From the NCBI RefSeq assembly GCF_002197665.1, contig NZ_NBBJ01000006.1, forward strand, positions 1-64,000: a stretch of DNA of 64,000 nt, given 5' to 3'. How positions within the stretch are numbered: the first letter of the stretch is position 1; every line of letters begins with the position of its first letter. The stretch is from Sphingomonas mucosissima. GTDB taxonomy: Bacteria > Pseudomonadota > Alphaproteobacteria > Sphingomonadales > Sphingomonadaceae. The notes below the pieces were generated by a model. The model was given only the letters and a program-made list of their open reading frames with translations. It had not been told where the DNA came from and did no database searches. This document shows, in pieces, positions 16,612 through 25,007 of the stretch. Position numbers and translations under genes: made by a program.

Positions 16612-17424
16612 ATGATCAGCATGGGATTGGTCTGGGACCGCGCAATGGCCGTGATCTCCGGGCGGCTCGGCATTTTATTGTCGCTCGCGGTGATCTTGCT
16701 GATCCTGCCGCCTGTCGCACAGGCCGGGCTTGAGGCGATAAGCGACACGTCCTTCGCCTTGCGGTCAACGAAGTTTGCCGCCTCGCTCCTTGTCTTTATC
16801 GCCGCCACGATCAGCGCGATCGCGATGACGGCGGTGGCGAGTGATCCTGCGGTTGATCAGGGGGCGGCACTCGCCATCGGGCGGCGGCGGCTTGGCCCGT
16901 TCATCGGCGTGTCGCTGCTGATCGGCCTTCTGTTCGCCGTGGCGATGATCCCCGGTGCGGTTCTGATCGGGCTGGCCGGCTTTGATGTGGCGCAAGCACG
17001 CGCGGGCGGGGTTCCAGACGGCGTGAACATGCCGCTGTTAGGCGCTGGTTTGCTGTACTTTATCGTCTTGATGCCGGTGATGTTGTGGGCAGCGGCGAGG
17101 CTGCTGCCGCTGAGCGCAGTGATCGTGAACGAGCGCCGCGGCGCGGGTGCGATCAGGCGCTCGTTCGCGCTTACCCGGGGTAGCAGCCTGAAGCTGATGG
17201 GCGTCCTGATCCTCTATGGGCTCGTTTTTCTTGTGGTGCTCATGGCAGCCACATCGGTGGTCGGGGTCGTCGCGCGCCTGCTGGCCGGAGCGGACAGCCC
17301 GGTGATCGTCTCGCTGGTGATTGCCGCTGTCACGGCGGTGGTGACGGCGCTGTTCAGCATTTTACAGATGGTGTTCGCCGCGCAGCTTTACCTCGCCGCG
17401 CGAGAAGCGCACGACGCGGCATGA
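16612..17424 (+). CDS. polytopic membrane protein of unknown function
   Basis: The 270-residue protein has about six hydrophobic helices. The stretch AIRRSFALTRGSSLKLMGVL resembles the conserved loop of the glycerophosphodiester phosphodiesterase membrane-domain and YIP1-like families, which lack catalytic residues of their own. The next gene encodes a protein of the same type (ARALGRSWRLTN in the equivalent loop), and their ATGA overlap suggests that they are made together and may assemble. No function can be assigned. Confidence 0.75.
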   Translation: MISMGLVWDRAMAVISGRLGILLSLAVILLILPPVAQAGLEAISDTSFALRSTKFAASLLVFIAATISAIAMTAVASDPAVDQGAALAIGRRRLGPFIGVSLLIGLLFAVAMIPGAVLIGLAGFDVAQARAGGVPDGVNMPLLGAGLLYFIVLMPVMLWAAARLLPLSAVIVNERRGAGAIRRSFALTRGSSLKLMGVLILYGLVFLVVLMAATSVVGVVARLLAGADSPVIVSLVIAAVTAVVTALFSILQMVFAAQLYLAAREAHDAA

Positions 17425-18167
17425 CCATTACCTTTGCACGCCTGCTGGCGGACGGCTGGGCCGTCTTTCGCCGGGAGGCTAATCTCGTTCTCGCCTTGGC
17501 AGGGGCGTTGGTGTTCCTGCCCGCCTTCGCCGTCCAGCTTCTCTGCGATTCCATGCCGCCGCTTCCGGCTCAGCCGTCGGACGAGGCAGCGATGGCCCAG
17601 TGGATGGCAGCGGTGTCCACCTGGGGGCAAGGAAATGCCTTGTGGTATCTGCTGGCCGATGTGGTCGGCATGGTGGGGCTGGCCGCCATTGCGATGCTGC
17701 TGATCGCACCGGGCCGTCTCACGGTCGGTGACAGCCTGATCGTTGCCCTGCGGCGCCTGGGGCGGTTCGTGCTGCTCAACCTTCTTGTCGCGATCCCGGT
17801 TGGCATGGGGCTGTGGCTGTTCGTGCTGCCTGGGCTTTATATCCAGGCGCGGTTGATCGCGGCCGTGCCGGTGGTTGCCGCCGAACCCGGACAGAGCGCC
17901 GCCCGCGCACTTGGCCGAAGCTGGCGGCTGACCAATACGGTTGCCTGGGCGACACTAGGGGCCGTCGTGTCGCTGTTTCTGATGCAATGGCTGGCGGTTA
18001 GCCCGCTTTTTTCATTCGACAGCTGGCTGCGGCAGCCGGAGCATGACAATCCGTTCCTGATCGCTCTGGTGGCCGCGCTGCTCGCCGCAGCCGGCACTTT
18101 CTATAACCTCGGATTGCTGCTGGTCGGGGTCGCGGTTTACCGCCGGTTCGCCAACAGCGGCACGTGA
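17421..18167 (+). CDS. polytopic membrane protein, relative of the preceding gene
   Basis: The 248-residue protein has six predicted helices and shares the topology and the basic ARALGRSWRLTN loop with the upstream protein, so the two probably arose by duplication. It starts at an ATG overlapping the upstream stop codon. The last 31 bp overlap the oppositely oriented GNAT gene. The function is unknown. Confidence 0.75.
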   Translation: MTITFARLLADGWAVFRREANLVLALAGALVFLPAFAVQLLCDSMPPLPAQPSDEAAMAQWMAAVSTWGQGNALWYLLADVVGMVGLAAIAMLLIAPGRLTVGDSLIVALRRLGRFVLLNLLVAIPVGMGLWLFVLPGLYIQARLIAAVPVVAAEPGQSAARALGRSWRLTNTVAWATLGAVVSLFLMQWLAVSPLFSFDSWLRQPEHDNPFLIALVAALLAAAGTFYNLGLLLVGVAVYRRFANSGT

Positions 18168-18730
18168 GGCGCGGTTTCGGCCGGCAACAATCCCGCGAGG
18201 CGCGGATCGGCAAAGGTTTCGACGGTCCGCTTGATCGCGACAAAGCCCTGTGCTCGGTAGAAGTTCAGCGCGGACGGGTGATCCAGCGTACATGTGTTCA
18301 CCGTCACGCGGCCAATTCCCGGGCGCCAGCTGCGTGCCATGGCTTCGCTCATCAGCCACCGTCCGTGTCCGCGGCCGGCAAGCTCCGGGATGAGGCCGAA
18401 ATACGATAATTCGCACCCGCCGTGATGCCGAAAGTCGAGCTCTAACATGCCGACTTCGATGCCCATCCGGTCGATCGCGGCATATATCTCGATCGCTGGA
18501 TCGCGAATGATCGGGAGCAGTGCGTCCTCGGCCATGGCCAGGCGGGAGAACCACAACCAGGGCGCACCCACGCGGCGAAAGAGCGTCCGGTATGCCTCCG
18601 CGGTCGGTTTTGCCCAGCGAACCAGCCGAAAGGGAGACGGGGGCAGCGGCCGTAGCGGCGGCTTGCCAGTCATCTCCAGCGTGGTGACGATCGTCGCCAC
18701 GTGGTCGTCCGGAACGGCGATCAGGCCCAT
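18137..18730 (-). CDS. GNAT-family N-acetyltransferase downstream of hemF
   Basis: This 197-residue protein has the GNAT fold: LSYFGLIPELAGRGHGRWL carries the acetyl-CoA loop (AGRGHGRWL) and ALNFYRAQGFVAIKR the C-terminal helix and strand. The N-terminal segment around PPLRPLPPSPFRLVRW is proline-rich. The ATG at 18730 overlaps the end of hemF by 10 bp, so the two are probably translated together. The acceptor substrate is unknown. Confidence 0.8.
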   Translation of the reverse strand: MGLIAVPDDHVATIVTTLEMTGKPPLRPLPPSPFRLVRWAKPTAEAYRTLFRRVGAPWLWFSRLAMAEDALLPIIRDPAIEIYAAIDRMGIEVGMLELDFRHHGGCELSYFGLIPELAGRGHGRWLMSEAMARSWRPGIGRVTVNTCTLDHPSALNFYRAQGFVAIKRTVETFADPRLAGLLPAETAPHVPLLANRR

Positions 18731-19563
18731 GTGGCGACGGGCGGGAGGCTCATCAGGATGGCATCGATGTTTCCGCCCGTCTTCAAGCCGAACAATGTCC
18801 CGCGATCGTAGACCAGGTTGAATTCCGCATAGCGCCCGCGCCACGCGTTTCGCTGGGCAATCTCCGCGTCCGAAAACGGGGCATTCATCCGGCGGCGCAC
18901 GATTCGAGGGTAAACCTCTAGGAAGGCGCGGCCGACATCCTGCGTGAAGCCGAAGTTTGCGGCGAAATCGCCTTCAAGATGGTCGTAGAAGATACCGCCG
19001 ACCCCGCGATGAACCTTGCGATGGGGGATGTAGAAATAGTCATCGGCCCATTGCTTGAAACGGTCGTAATCGGCCGGATCGTGCCCGTCGCAGGCGGCCT
19101 TCAGGCACGCGTGAAAGTCTGCGGTGTCCTCCTCGATCGGAAGCGGCGGGTTCAGGTCTGCGCCGCCGCCGAACCAGCGTTTGGTAGTCACCAGGAAGCG
19201 CGTGTTCATGTGCACGGCCGGCACATGCGGATTGGCCATATGGGCAACCAGGCTGATGCCCGTGGCAAAGAAGGTGGGATCTTCCGACGCGCCGTGGATC
19301 GTCTTGCCGAATTCGCCGTCGAATTTGCCGCCGACCGTGGAGACGTTGACGCCAACCTTCTCGAACACGCGCCCCTTCATTACGCCGCGAACCCCGCCAC
19401 CGCCGGGCGCGCCGGACGAATCATGGCGATCCCACGCGGTGTAATCGAAGGCGGCATCGGAGCCGGCCTCACGCTCGATCGCTTCGAACTCGGCGCAGAT
19501 GAGGTCGCGAAGTTCCTCAAACCATGCGCGGGCGGCGGCTTGTTCGTTATCGAGCATGTGCAT
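18721..19563 (-). CDS. hemF: oxygen-dependent coproporphyrinogen III oxidase
   Basis: HemF carries out the aerobic oxidative decarboxylation of coproporphyrinogen III to protoporphyrinogen IX in heme synthesis. Its signatures are clear: GAPGGGGVRGVMKGRVFEK, NPHVPAVHMNTRF with the metal-binding His, KRWFGGGADLNP, and FKQWADDYFYIPHRK. The length of about 280 residues is normal. The start is uncertain: the ATG at 19563 (MHMLDNEQ) is taken, but ATG 19557 and a GTG at 19626 are in frame. The oxygen-independent heme chaperone homologue hemW lies elsewhere in the window. Confidence 0.95.
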   Translation of the reverse strand: MHMLDNEQAAARAWFEELRDLICAEFEAIEREAGSDAAFDYTAWDRHDSSGAPGGGGVRGVMKGRVFEKVGVNVSTVGGKFDGEFGKTIHGASEDPTFFATGISLVAHMANPHVPAVHMNTRFLVTTKRWFGGGADLNPPLPIEEDTADFHACLKAACDGHDPADYDRFKQWADDYFYIPHRKVHRGVGGIFYDHLEGDFAANFGFTQDVGRAFLEVYPRIVRRRMNAPFSDAEIAQRNAWRGRYAEFNLVYDRGTLFGLKTGGNIDAILMSLPPVATWA

Positions 19564-19641
19564 CGGTGGCTGATACGTGTGGGTGGGCCGACCTGTCGAG
19601 GTGCCAGGAGACGCCGTGCCGCCCACGGACGCACGGCTCTG

Positions 19642-20097
19642 TCACGGCGGGGGCGCCGGGTTGCTCGTCTGGCGAAGTGATTCGGCCAGGATGATGCCGG
19701 CGCTGACAGCGACATTGAGGGAGCGCAGGCCCGGCTGCAGCGGAATCCGCACCGCCAGATCCGCAGCCGCGTGTACGTGATCCGGCACGCCTGCGCTTTC
19801 GCTTCCGAACAGCAGGATGTCGTCGGATTCGAAGCGTGCCTCCCACAAATCAACCGCGCCGCGCGTCGTAGCCAGAATCAGCCTTCCTTGCCGTGCGGTG
19901 TTGAAGGCGGCCCAGTCCGCATGGCGCACGACCTGCGCAACTCCTGCATAATCCATGCCCGAGCGGCGCAGCGCGCGGTCGCTCCAGGGGAAGCCCATCG
20001 GCTCGATCAGGTCCACCGCCACGCCAAAACATGCCGCGGTACGCAGGATGGTGCCGACGTTTCCGGCGATGTCCGGCTCGAACAGGGCGATGCGCAT
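19642..20097 (-). CDS. trmL: tRNA (cytidine/uridine-34-2'-O)-methyltransferase
   Basis: This 151-residue SPOUT-fold methyltransferase methylates the ribose at the wobble position of tRNA-Leu isoacceptors. The knot motifs are visible: EPDIAGNVGTILRTAACFG near the N-terminus, LLFGSESAGVPD, and IPLQPGLRSLNVAVSAGI at the C-terminus, which binds S-adenosylmethionine. The length is typical of TrmL. It lies upstream of hemF on the same strand and diverges from petA across a 198-bp gap that must hold the petABC promoter. Confidence 0.93.
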   Translation of the reverse strand: MRIALFEPDIAGNVGTILRTAACFGVAVDLIEPMGFPWSDRALRRSGMDYAGVAQVVRHADWAAFNTARQGRLILATTRGAVDLWEARFESDDILLFGSESAGVPDHVHAAADLAVRIPLQPGLRSLNVAVSAGIILAESLRQTSNPAPPP

Positions 20098-20295
20098 TCC
20101 TCTTCCTTAGCCCCGTTGGTCGACGCTGACACGATGAAGGCTTGATGAACCGAGGCAAAAATCACCATTGGCAGGGGCAGGGTGCGCAGCTATCAACCGC
20201 CCACCCCGCGGGTCGATGGGGTTTTCAGGCGGGCGTCGGGGGAGGCTCTTTCCATTTGCGCTCCCCGCCGGGGCCGGTTGGACAAGGGTTGGTGA

Positions 20296-20880
20296 ATGGC
20301 GACGGTCGACAACACGATTACTCCGGGCGATTATCCTGCCCGACATGACGAGGACGGGCATGATCCCCGTCGCCGCGATTTTATCAATATCGCCGCGGTC
20401 GCCTGGGCTGGTGTTGGCGCAGGCGTTGTTGTTCTGCCGCTCATCAATCAGATGAATCCGTCGGCCGACGTGCTCGCGCTGTCCACGACCGAGGTCGATA
20501 TCAGCAAGATCGAGCCGGGGCAGGCGATCAAGTCCACGTTCCGCAAGCAGCCGCTGTTCGTGCGCAATCTGACGCCCAAGGAAATCGCTGAGGCCGACGC
20601 TGTCGCGGTAAGCTCGCTGCGCGATCCGCAGTCGCTCGACGACCGCACCAAGGCCGGCAAGAAGAATTGGCTGATCACGCTGGGTGTTTGCACCCATCTC
20701 GGCTGCGTGCCGCTAGGCGCCGGCGAGGGTGAGAATAAAGGGCCGTTCGGCGGCTATTTCTGCCCCTGCCATGGCTCTGCCTATGACACCGCAGGCCGTA
20801 TTCGCTCGGGCCCCGCACCGACCAACCTGGTCGTTCCCGATTATGCATTCACGTCCGACACAGTCGTGACGATCGGTTAA
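20296..20880 (+). CDS. petA: ubiquinol-cytochrome c reductase Rieske iron-sulfur subunit
   Basis: This is the 2Fe-2S subunit of the bc1 complex. Cluster ligands are Cys132 and His134 in CTHLGC, and Cys156 and His159 in CPCHG, with Cys137 and Cys158 forming the stabilising disulfide. A twin-arginine motif (RRRDFI, 25-30) precedes the membrane anchor at 31-50, as expected for Tat-dependent insertion. The protein is 194 residues. It is the first gene of petABC, followed by petB after 11 bp. Confidence 0.97.
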   Translation: MATVDNTITPGDYPARHDEDGHDPRRRDFINIAAVAWAGVGAGVVVLPLINQMNPSADVLALSTTEVDISKIEPGQAIKSTFRKQPLFVRNLTPKEIAEADAVAVSSLRDPQSLDDRTKAGKKNWLITLGVCTHLGCVPLGAGEGENKGPFGGYFCPCHGSAYDTAGRIRSGPAPTNLVVPDYAFTSDTVVTIG

Positions 20881-20891
20881 GGTAGCGACAG

Positions 20892-22178
20892 ATGAGCTTT
20901 CCCTGGGCCAATCATTACGAGCCGAAGCAGCCGCTGATGCGGTGGCTCGACGAGAAGCTGCCGCTGCCGCGTCTCGTTTATAACGCCGTTGGCGCTGGCT
21001 ATCCCGTGCCGCGCAACCTGAACTATTTCTGGAACTTCGGCGTGCTCGCCGGCCTTGCGCTGGTGGTGCAGATCGTTACCGGCATCGTCCTGGCGATGCA
21101 CTATGGCGCCAATTCGCTGGTCGCCTTCGCCTCGGTCGAAAGCATCATGCGCGACGTGAACGCCGGCTGGTTCCTGCGTTATGCGCACGCGAACGGCGCC
21201 TCGATGTTCCTCGCCGTGGTGTACATCCACATCGCACGCGGCCTTTATTACGGGTCGTACAAGGCGCCGCGCGAGATGGTGTGGCTGCTCGGCGTCGTGA
21301 TCTTCCTGCTCATGATGGCAACTGCCTTCATGGGATACGTTCTTCCCTGGGGGCAGATGAGCTTCTGGGGTGCGCAGGTGATCACCGGCTTCTTCTCGGC
21401 CATTCCGCTGGTCGGCGAGCCGATCCGCGTGCTGCTGCTGGGCGGCTATGCGCCGGACAACGCCGCGCTGAACCGCTTCTTCTCGCTTCACTATCTGCTG
21501 CCGTTCGTGATCGCGGGCGTCATCGTCCTGCACATTTGGGCGCTGCACATCCCGGGTTCGAACAACCCAACCGGCGTGGACGTAAAGGGTGAGCAGGACA
21601 CGGTGCCGTTCCACCCCTATTACACCGCCAAGGACGGCGTCGGCGTGGCCGTGTTCTTCCTGATCTTCGCCGCGCTGGTGTTCTTCTCGCCGAACCTGCT
21701 CGGGCACCCCGACAATTACATCGAGGCGAACCCGCTCTCGACGCCGGCGCACATCGTTCCGGAATGGTACTTCCTGCCGTTCTACGCGATCCTGAAGAGC
21801 TTCACCGCGGACTTCATCCTGACGGGCAAGCTGTGGGGCGTGCTGGCGATGTTCGGCTCGATCCTCCTGCTGTTCTTCCTGCCGTGGCTCGATAGCTCGC
21901 CGGTTCGTTCGGCCAACTATCGCCCGACGTATCGCTGGTTCCTGATCGTGCTGGCGCTCGACGTACTGGTGCTCGGCTATATCGGCGGCGCGGAAGCGAC
22001 GGCACGCAACGTCATCATTGGGCAGCTCGCGACGGCTTATTACTTCGCGCACTTCCTGATCATCCTGCCGATCGTGTCGCGCTCGGAGCGTCCGCGCCCG
22101 TTGCCGAACTCGATCACCGAAGCGGTGCTCGCCAAGCATGGCGGCACATCGCCCGCCCAGACCGCGCTGGCGCACTGA
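20892..22178 (+). CDS. petB: ubiquinol-cytochrome c reductase cytochrome b
   Basis: This 428-residue integral membrane subunit carries both b hemes and the Qo and Qi quinone sites. Heme-ligand histidines lie in [13 protein letters not shown] with [11 protein letters not shown], and in SLHYLLPF with VLHIWALH. The Qo-site motif PEWY is present. It has eight predicted helices. It moves electrons from ubiquinol across the membrane while protons are released. It sits between petA and petC and is cotranscribed with them. Confidence 0.98.
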   Translation: MSFPWANHYEPKQPLMRWLDEKLPLPRLVYNAVGAGYPVPRNLNYFWNFGVLAGLALVVQIVTGIVLAMHYGANSLVAFASVESIMRDVNAGWFLRYAHANGASMFLAVVYIHIARGLYYGSYKAPREMVWLLGVVIFLLMMATAFMGYVLPWGQMSFWGAQVITGFFSAIPLVGEPIRVLLLGGYAPDNAALNRFFSLHYLLPFVIAGVIVLHIWALHIPGSNNPTGVDVKGEQDTVPFHPYYTAKDGVGVAVFFLIFAALVFFSPNLLGHPDNYIEANPLSTPAHIVPEWYFLPFYAILKSFTADFILTGKLWGVLAMFGSILLLFFLPWLDSSPVRSANYRPTYRWFLIVLALDVLVLGYIGGAEATARNVIIGQLATAYYFAHFLIILPIVSRSERPRPLPNSITEAVLAKHGGTSPAQTALAH

Positions 22179-22202
22179 GCCGTACAGGGGAATAACAAGA
22201 TA

Positions 22203-23045
22203 ATGGTTCGTACCATCGCACTCCTGGTCGGCGCGGCTTTCGTGTTCGTCCTCGGCATTTCGCTGTTCGGGACGATCTCGACAGCGATTTCCGATCCGGC
22301 TCCGGAAACCGCGGAACATGAGTTCCACTTGCACCCGAAGGACGCGGAGCTTTCCTCGGCCGGTATGTTCGGCAAGTTCGATCGCCAGCAGCTGCAGCGC
22401 GGCTTGAAGGTCTATCAGGAGGTTTGCGCCGCCTGTCACAGCCTGCGCTACGTCTCGTTCCGCGATCTGGAGCAGATCGGCTATTCGGAAGGCCAGGTGA
22501 AGGCGCTCGCTCAGGCGTGGCCGATCGAGCAGCCGGGCGTGAATCCGGACACCGGCGAGGCCGCGACTCGCAAGAACGTCGCATCGGATCGCTTCCCGAG
22601 CCCCTATGCGAATGAAGTCGCCGCGCGCGCTGCCAACAACAACGCGTTGCCGCCAGACCTTTCGCTGATCGCCAAGGCGCGGCACGATGGCCCGAACTAC
22701 GTCGCATCTTTGCTGACGGGATATCAGAACCAGCCGGCGGAATTGCTGCGCAAGTTCCCGGACGCGAAGACGCCGCAGGGCCTGTACTACAATCCGTACT
22801 TCCCGAACCTCAACATCGCCATGCCGCCGCCGATCACCTCGGATGGGCAGGTGACCTACGAGGACGGCACGAAGTCGACGCGTGACCAGATGGCGAAGGA
22901 CGTCGCGGCGTTCCTCACCTGGACGGCCGAGCCGAACCTCGAAACGCGGCACGGCGCCGGCTTCGCATCGGTGATCTTCCTGATCATCTTCGTCTTCCTG
23001 ACAATCGGTACCTATCGCAACGTGTGGCGCGGCGTGAAGCACTGA
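22203..23045 (+). CDS. petC: ubiquinol-cytochrome c reductase cytochrome c1
   Basis: This 280-residue subunit starts with a signal/anchor helix and binds heme c at Cys75, Cys78 and His79 (CAACH). The axial methionine is probably in NIAMPPPITSDGQ. A C-terminal helix (about 252-272) anchors it so that the heme domain faces the periplasm and passes electrons to soluble or membrane-bound cytochrome c. An intrinsic terminator follows the stop codon. Confidence 0.97.
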   Translation: MVRTIALLVGAAFVFVLGISLFGTISTAISDPAPETAEHEFHLHPKDAELSSAGMFGKFDRQQLQRGLKVYQEVCAACHSLRYVSFRDLEQIGYSEGQVKALAQAWPIEQPGVNPDTGEAATRKNVASDRFPSPYANEVAARAANNNALPPDLSLIAKARHDGPNYVASLLTGYQNQPAELLRKFPDAKTPQGLYYNPYFPNLNIAMPPPITSDGQVTYEDGTKSTRDQMAKDVAAFLTWTAEPNLETRHGAGFASVIFLIIFVFLTIGTYRNVWRGVKH

Positions 23046-23075
23046 GCCGCCCCATCGCAAGATGAACTGAACAGG

Positions 23076-23116
23076 AGGGGCCCTGCTCGCATGACGCGAG
23101 CGGGGCCTTCTTCTTT
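23076..23116 (+). terminator. intrinsic terminator of petABC
   Basis: Arms GGCCCTGCTCGC and GCGAGCGGGGCC pair with one mismatch around a short ATGAC loop and are followed by TTCTTCTTT. It starts 31 bases after the petC stop codon. Confidence 0.88.
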
Positions 23117-23187
23117 GTGGGGCAGGTGCAGGGGTGGCCCGGTCAACCCGCTTGCGAGGCCCCGACGCGGCGGGCATGTGCCTCTCC

Positions 23188-23772
23188 ATGACCACCACCC
23201 ACAGCGATACGCCGGAACCGGGAAGCGTCAGCAACGCGAATGCCAATGACGATCTCAAGGCATTGATCCGAACGATCCCGGATTTCCCCAAGCCCGGCAT
23301 CCTCTTTCGCGACATCACCACCTTGCTGCTCAACCCCGCCGGGTTCGCGGCGAGCATCGCGCGCATGGCTGATGCGACGCATGGACCGATCGATCTGGTG
23401 GCCGGTATCGAGGCGCGCGGCTTCCTCTTTGCAGCGGCGCTCGCGTCACCGCTGAAAGCTGGCGTGCTGCTGATCCGGAAAGACGGCAAACTGCCCGGCG
23501 CAACGATCGCGGAGGATTATGCGCTGGAATACGGGCAGGATCGTATCGCCATGCATGCTGATGCCTTGGCTCCCGGTGCCCGCGTCCTGTTGGTCGATGA
23601 TCTGATCGCCACCGGCGGCACCGCCCGCGCCGCCATCAGGCTGCTGCGAAAGGCTGGCGCGTCCGTCAGCCAAGCCCAGTTCCTGGTCGATCTGCCCGAT
23701 CTTGGCGGCGCGAAGTTGCTACGTGACGACGGCGTGGATGTCAGCGCCTTGATTTCGTTCCCGGGCCATTAA
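23188..23772 (+). CDS. apt: adenine phosphoribosyltransferase
   Basis: Apt salvages adenine to AMP using PRPP. The family start motif TIPDFPKPGILFRDIT and the PRPP-binding loop VLLVDDLIATGGTA are present, and GIEARGFLFAAALA forms the base-binding region. Compared with usual homologues of about 175 residues there are some 20 extra N-terminal residues (MTTTHSDTPEPG...). The start could also be at 23176 or 23134; no clear ribosome site decides it. It stands alone between the petABC terminator and a stress-type promoter. Confidence 0.94.
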   Translation: MTTTHSDTPEPGSVSNANANDDLKALIRTIPDFPKPGILFRDITTLLLNPAGFAASIARMADATHGPIDLVAGIEARGFLFAAALASPLKAGVLLIRKDGKLPGATIAEDYALEYGQDRIAMHADALAPGARVLLVDDLIATGGTARAAIRLLRKAGASVSQAQFLVDLPDLGGAKLLRDDGVDVSALISFPGH

Positions 23773-23797
23773 GGAACCGCGCTCTATTAACCTCGTT
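23773..23797 (+). promoter_or_regulatory. EcfG-type general stress promoter
   Basis: GGAAC (23773-23777), a 16-base spacer and CGTT (23794-23797) match the promoter consensus of the alphaproteobacterial general stress sigma factor EcfG (GGAAC-N16/17-CGTT). It lies 54 bases upstream of the ATG of the Arg-rich lipoprotein gene and begins directly after the apt stop codon. Confidence 0.7.
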
Positions 23798-23851
23798 TCG
23801 ACTTCATTGCGGCGCGTATTCTGCCGTTCTCCGGCGTGTGGGAGTGGGAAC

Positions 23852-24514
23852 ATGAGTTTCAAGCGGTTCGGACTGGTGGCGTTAATTAGCGGCCTGGCTT
23901 TCGGTGCGGCCGGCTGCACCGACGGCTACGGCTATGGCGGGGCATCGCTCGGCTATGGCTCCGGCTATTACGCCGATCCTTATTACGCTGGTGGGGACTT
24001 CGGTGGTTATGCGCCCGGCCTGGGCGGCCCGTTCGGCTGGTATAACGACTTCTATTATCCCGGTACCGGGGTCTTCGTGTACGATCGCTACCGCCGCCCG
24101 TTCCGCTGGAACGATACGCAGCGCCGCTATTGGCAGGGACGTCCCGGCTGGAATCGGCCAGGCGCCCGCGCGAACTGGAACGACTTCCGCCGGGATTACC
24201 GCGCGGAGCGGCGGGACTTGCGCGGGGACTTGCGAGAAAACCGTCAGGGCTACCGCGATGGCACGATCAATCGCGAGCAATTCCGCCAAGGCCGGCGCGA
24301 CGCGCGGCGCGAGTTCCGCCGCGATGTACGGCAGGATTGGCGCGAGCTGCGGCGGGACAATCGCGCCGATGGCATACGGACCCCGCGGCAGAACCGCGAC
24401 CCAGGCGTTACGCGCAATCCCGGCATGAACCGAGGTCAGGGCATGCGCGGGCCTGGCCTGAACCGCGGCGGTGGTCGCGGGGCCGAGCCTCGGGGAAATG
24501 AACGTCCGCGGTGA
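23852..24514 (+). CDS. Arg/Gly/Tyr-rich lipoprotein
   Basis: The 220-residue protein has a lipoprotein signal with lipobox GAAGC. The mature part first contains a Gly/Tyr-rich stretch with repeated GYG and YY, then a segment (YYPGTGVFVYDRYRRPFRW) seen in several alphaproteobacterial outer-surface proteins. From about residue 100 it is a highly basic helix full of RRD, RREFRRD and RQDWRELRRD repeats, and it ends in an Arg/Gly/Asn tail. It may bind lipopolysaccharide, peptidoglycan or nucleic acid; this is a guess from charge. Its EcfG-type promoter suggests induction under stress. Confidence 0.75.
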   Translation: MSFKRFGLVALISGLAFGAAGCTDGYGYGGASLGYGSGYYADPYYAGGDFGGYAPGLGGPFGWYNDFYYPGTGVFVYDRYRRPFRWNDTQRRYWQGRPGWNRPGARANWNDFRRDYRAERRDLRGDLRENRQGYRDGTINREQFRQGRRDARREFRRDVRQDWRELRRDNRADGIRTPRQNRDPGVTRNPGMNRGQGMRGPGLNRGGGRGAEPRGNERPR

Positions 24515-24539
24515 TGGGCGCCGTCGCGACGAATCGTCT

Positions 24540-24553
24540 CGGCTGATCAGCCG
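24540..24553. repeat. 14-bp perfect palindrome between convergent genes
   Basis: CGGCTGATCAGCCG overlaps the stop codon of the minus-strand MaoC gene and lies 26 bases after the plus-strand lipoprotein gene. It could form a short stem ending transcripts from both sides, but there is no T-run. Confidence 0.35.
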
Positions 24554-24996
24554 GTAGGGCGGGTCGCAATCAGGCCGTTCGACACCATGGACATGACGGC
24601 CACGTCATCCTGATTGTAGACCGTCATCCGGCTCTTGAAGATGCCCATCTCCGGCCGGGATTGCGACTGGCGTTTTTCGATCACTTCGGTTTCGCAGCGT
24701 AGCGTGTCGCCGGGGTAAACGGGCTTCAGCCAGCGCAGCTCATCGACACCTGGAGAGCCGAGGCCGGCCTGCTTGTTGTTCTTCAGGTTCTCGACGATCA
24801 TTGACATGACCATCGCGCAGGTGTGCCAACCACTGGCGGATATCCGCCCGAAGTGTGTCCGTGCGGCGGCATCGTCCGAAAGGTGAAACGGCTGCGGGTC
24901 ATAGCGCGACGCGAAGTCCATGACTTCCTCCCGCGTGACCTTGTAGCTGCCGAAGCTCGCCTTCGCCCCCACCGCGATGTCTTCGAAATATTGCAT
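24547..24996 (-). CDS. MaoC-family dehydratase
   Basis: This 149-residue hot-dog-fold protein has the hydratase 2 motif region FASRYDPQPFHLSDDAA followed by FGRISASGWHTCA. The Asp and His of that region are the catalytic pair in (R)-specific enoyl-CoA hydratases. MaoC proteins act on 2-enoyl-CoA in fatty acid, PHA or branched-chain acyl metabolism. It is preceded, 11 bp upstream on the same strand, by the phosphodiesterase gene, with which it need not be functionally linked. Confidence 0.87.
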   Translation of the reverse strand: MQYFEDIAVGAKASFGSYKVTREEVMDFASRYDPQPFHLSDDAAARTHFGRISASGWHTCAMVMSMIVENLKNNKQAGLGSPGVDELRWLKPVYPGDTLRCETEVIEKRQSQSRPEMGIFKSRMTVYNQDDVAVMSMVSNGLIATRPTG

Positions 24997-25007
24997 GCGC
25001 TCTCCTG

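Noticed and set aside
20877..23489. 870-codon open frame on the minus strand across petB, petC and apt
   Set aside because: It lies antisense to three well-supported genes and encodes a highly basic Arg/His-rich sequence of low complexity with no recognisable domain, as expected from GC-rich codon usage of the real genes.
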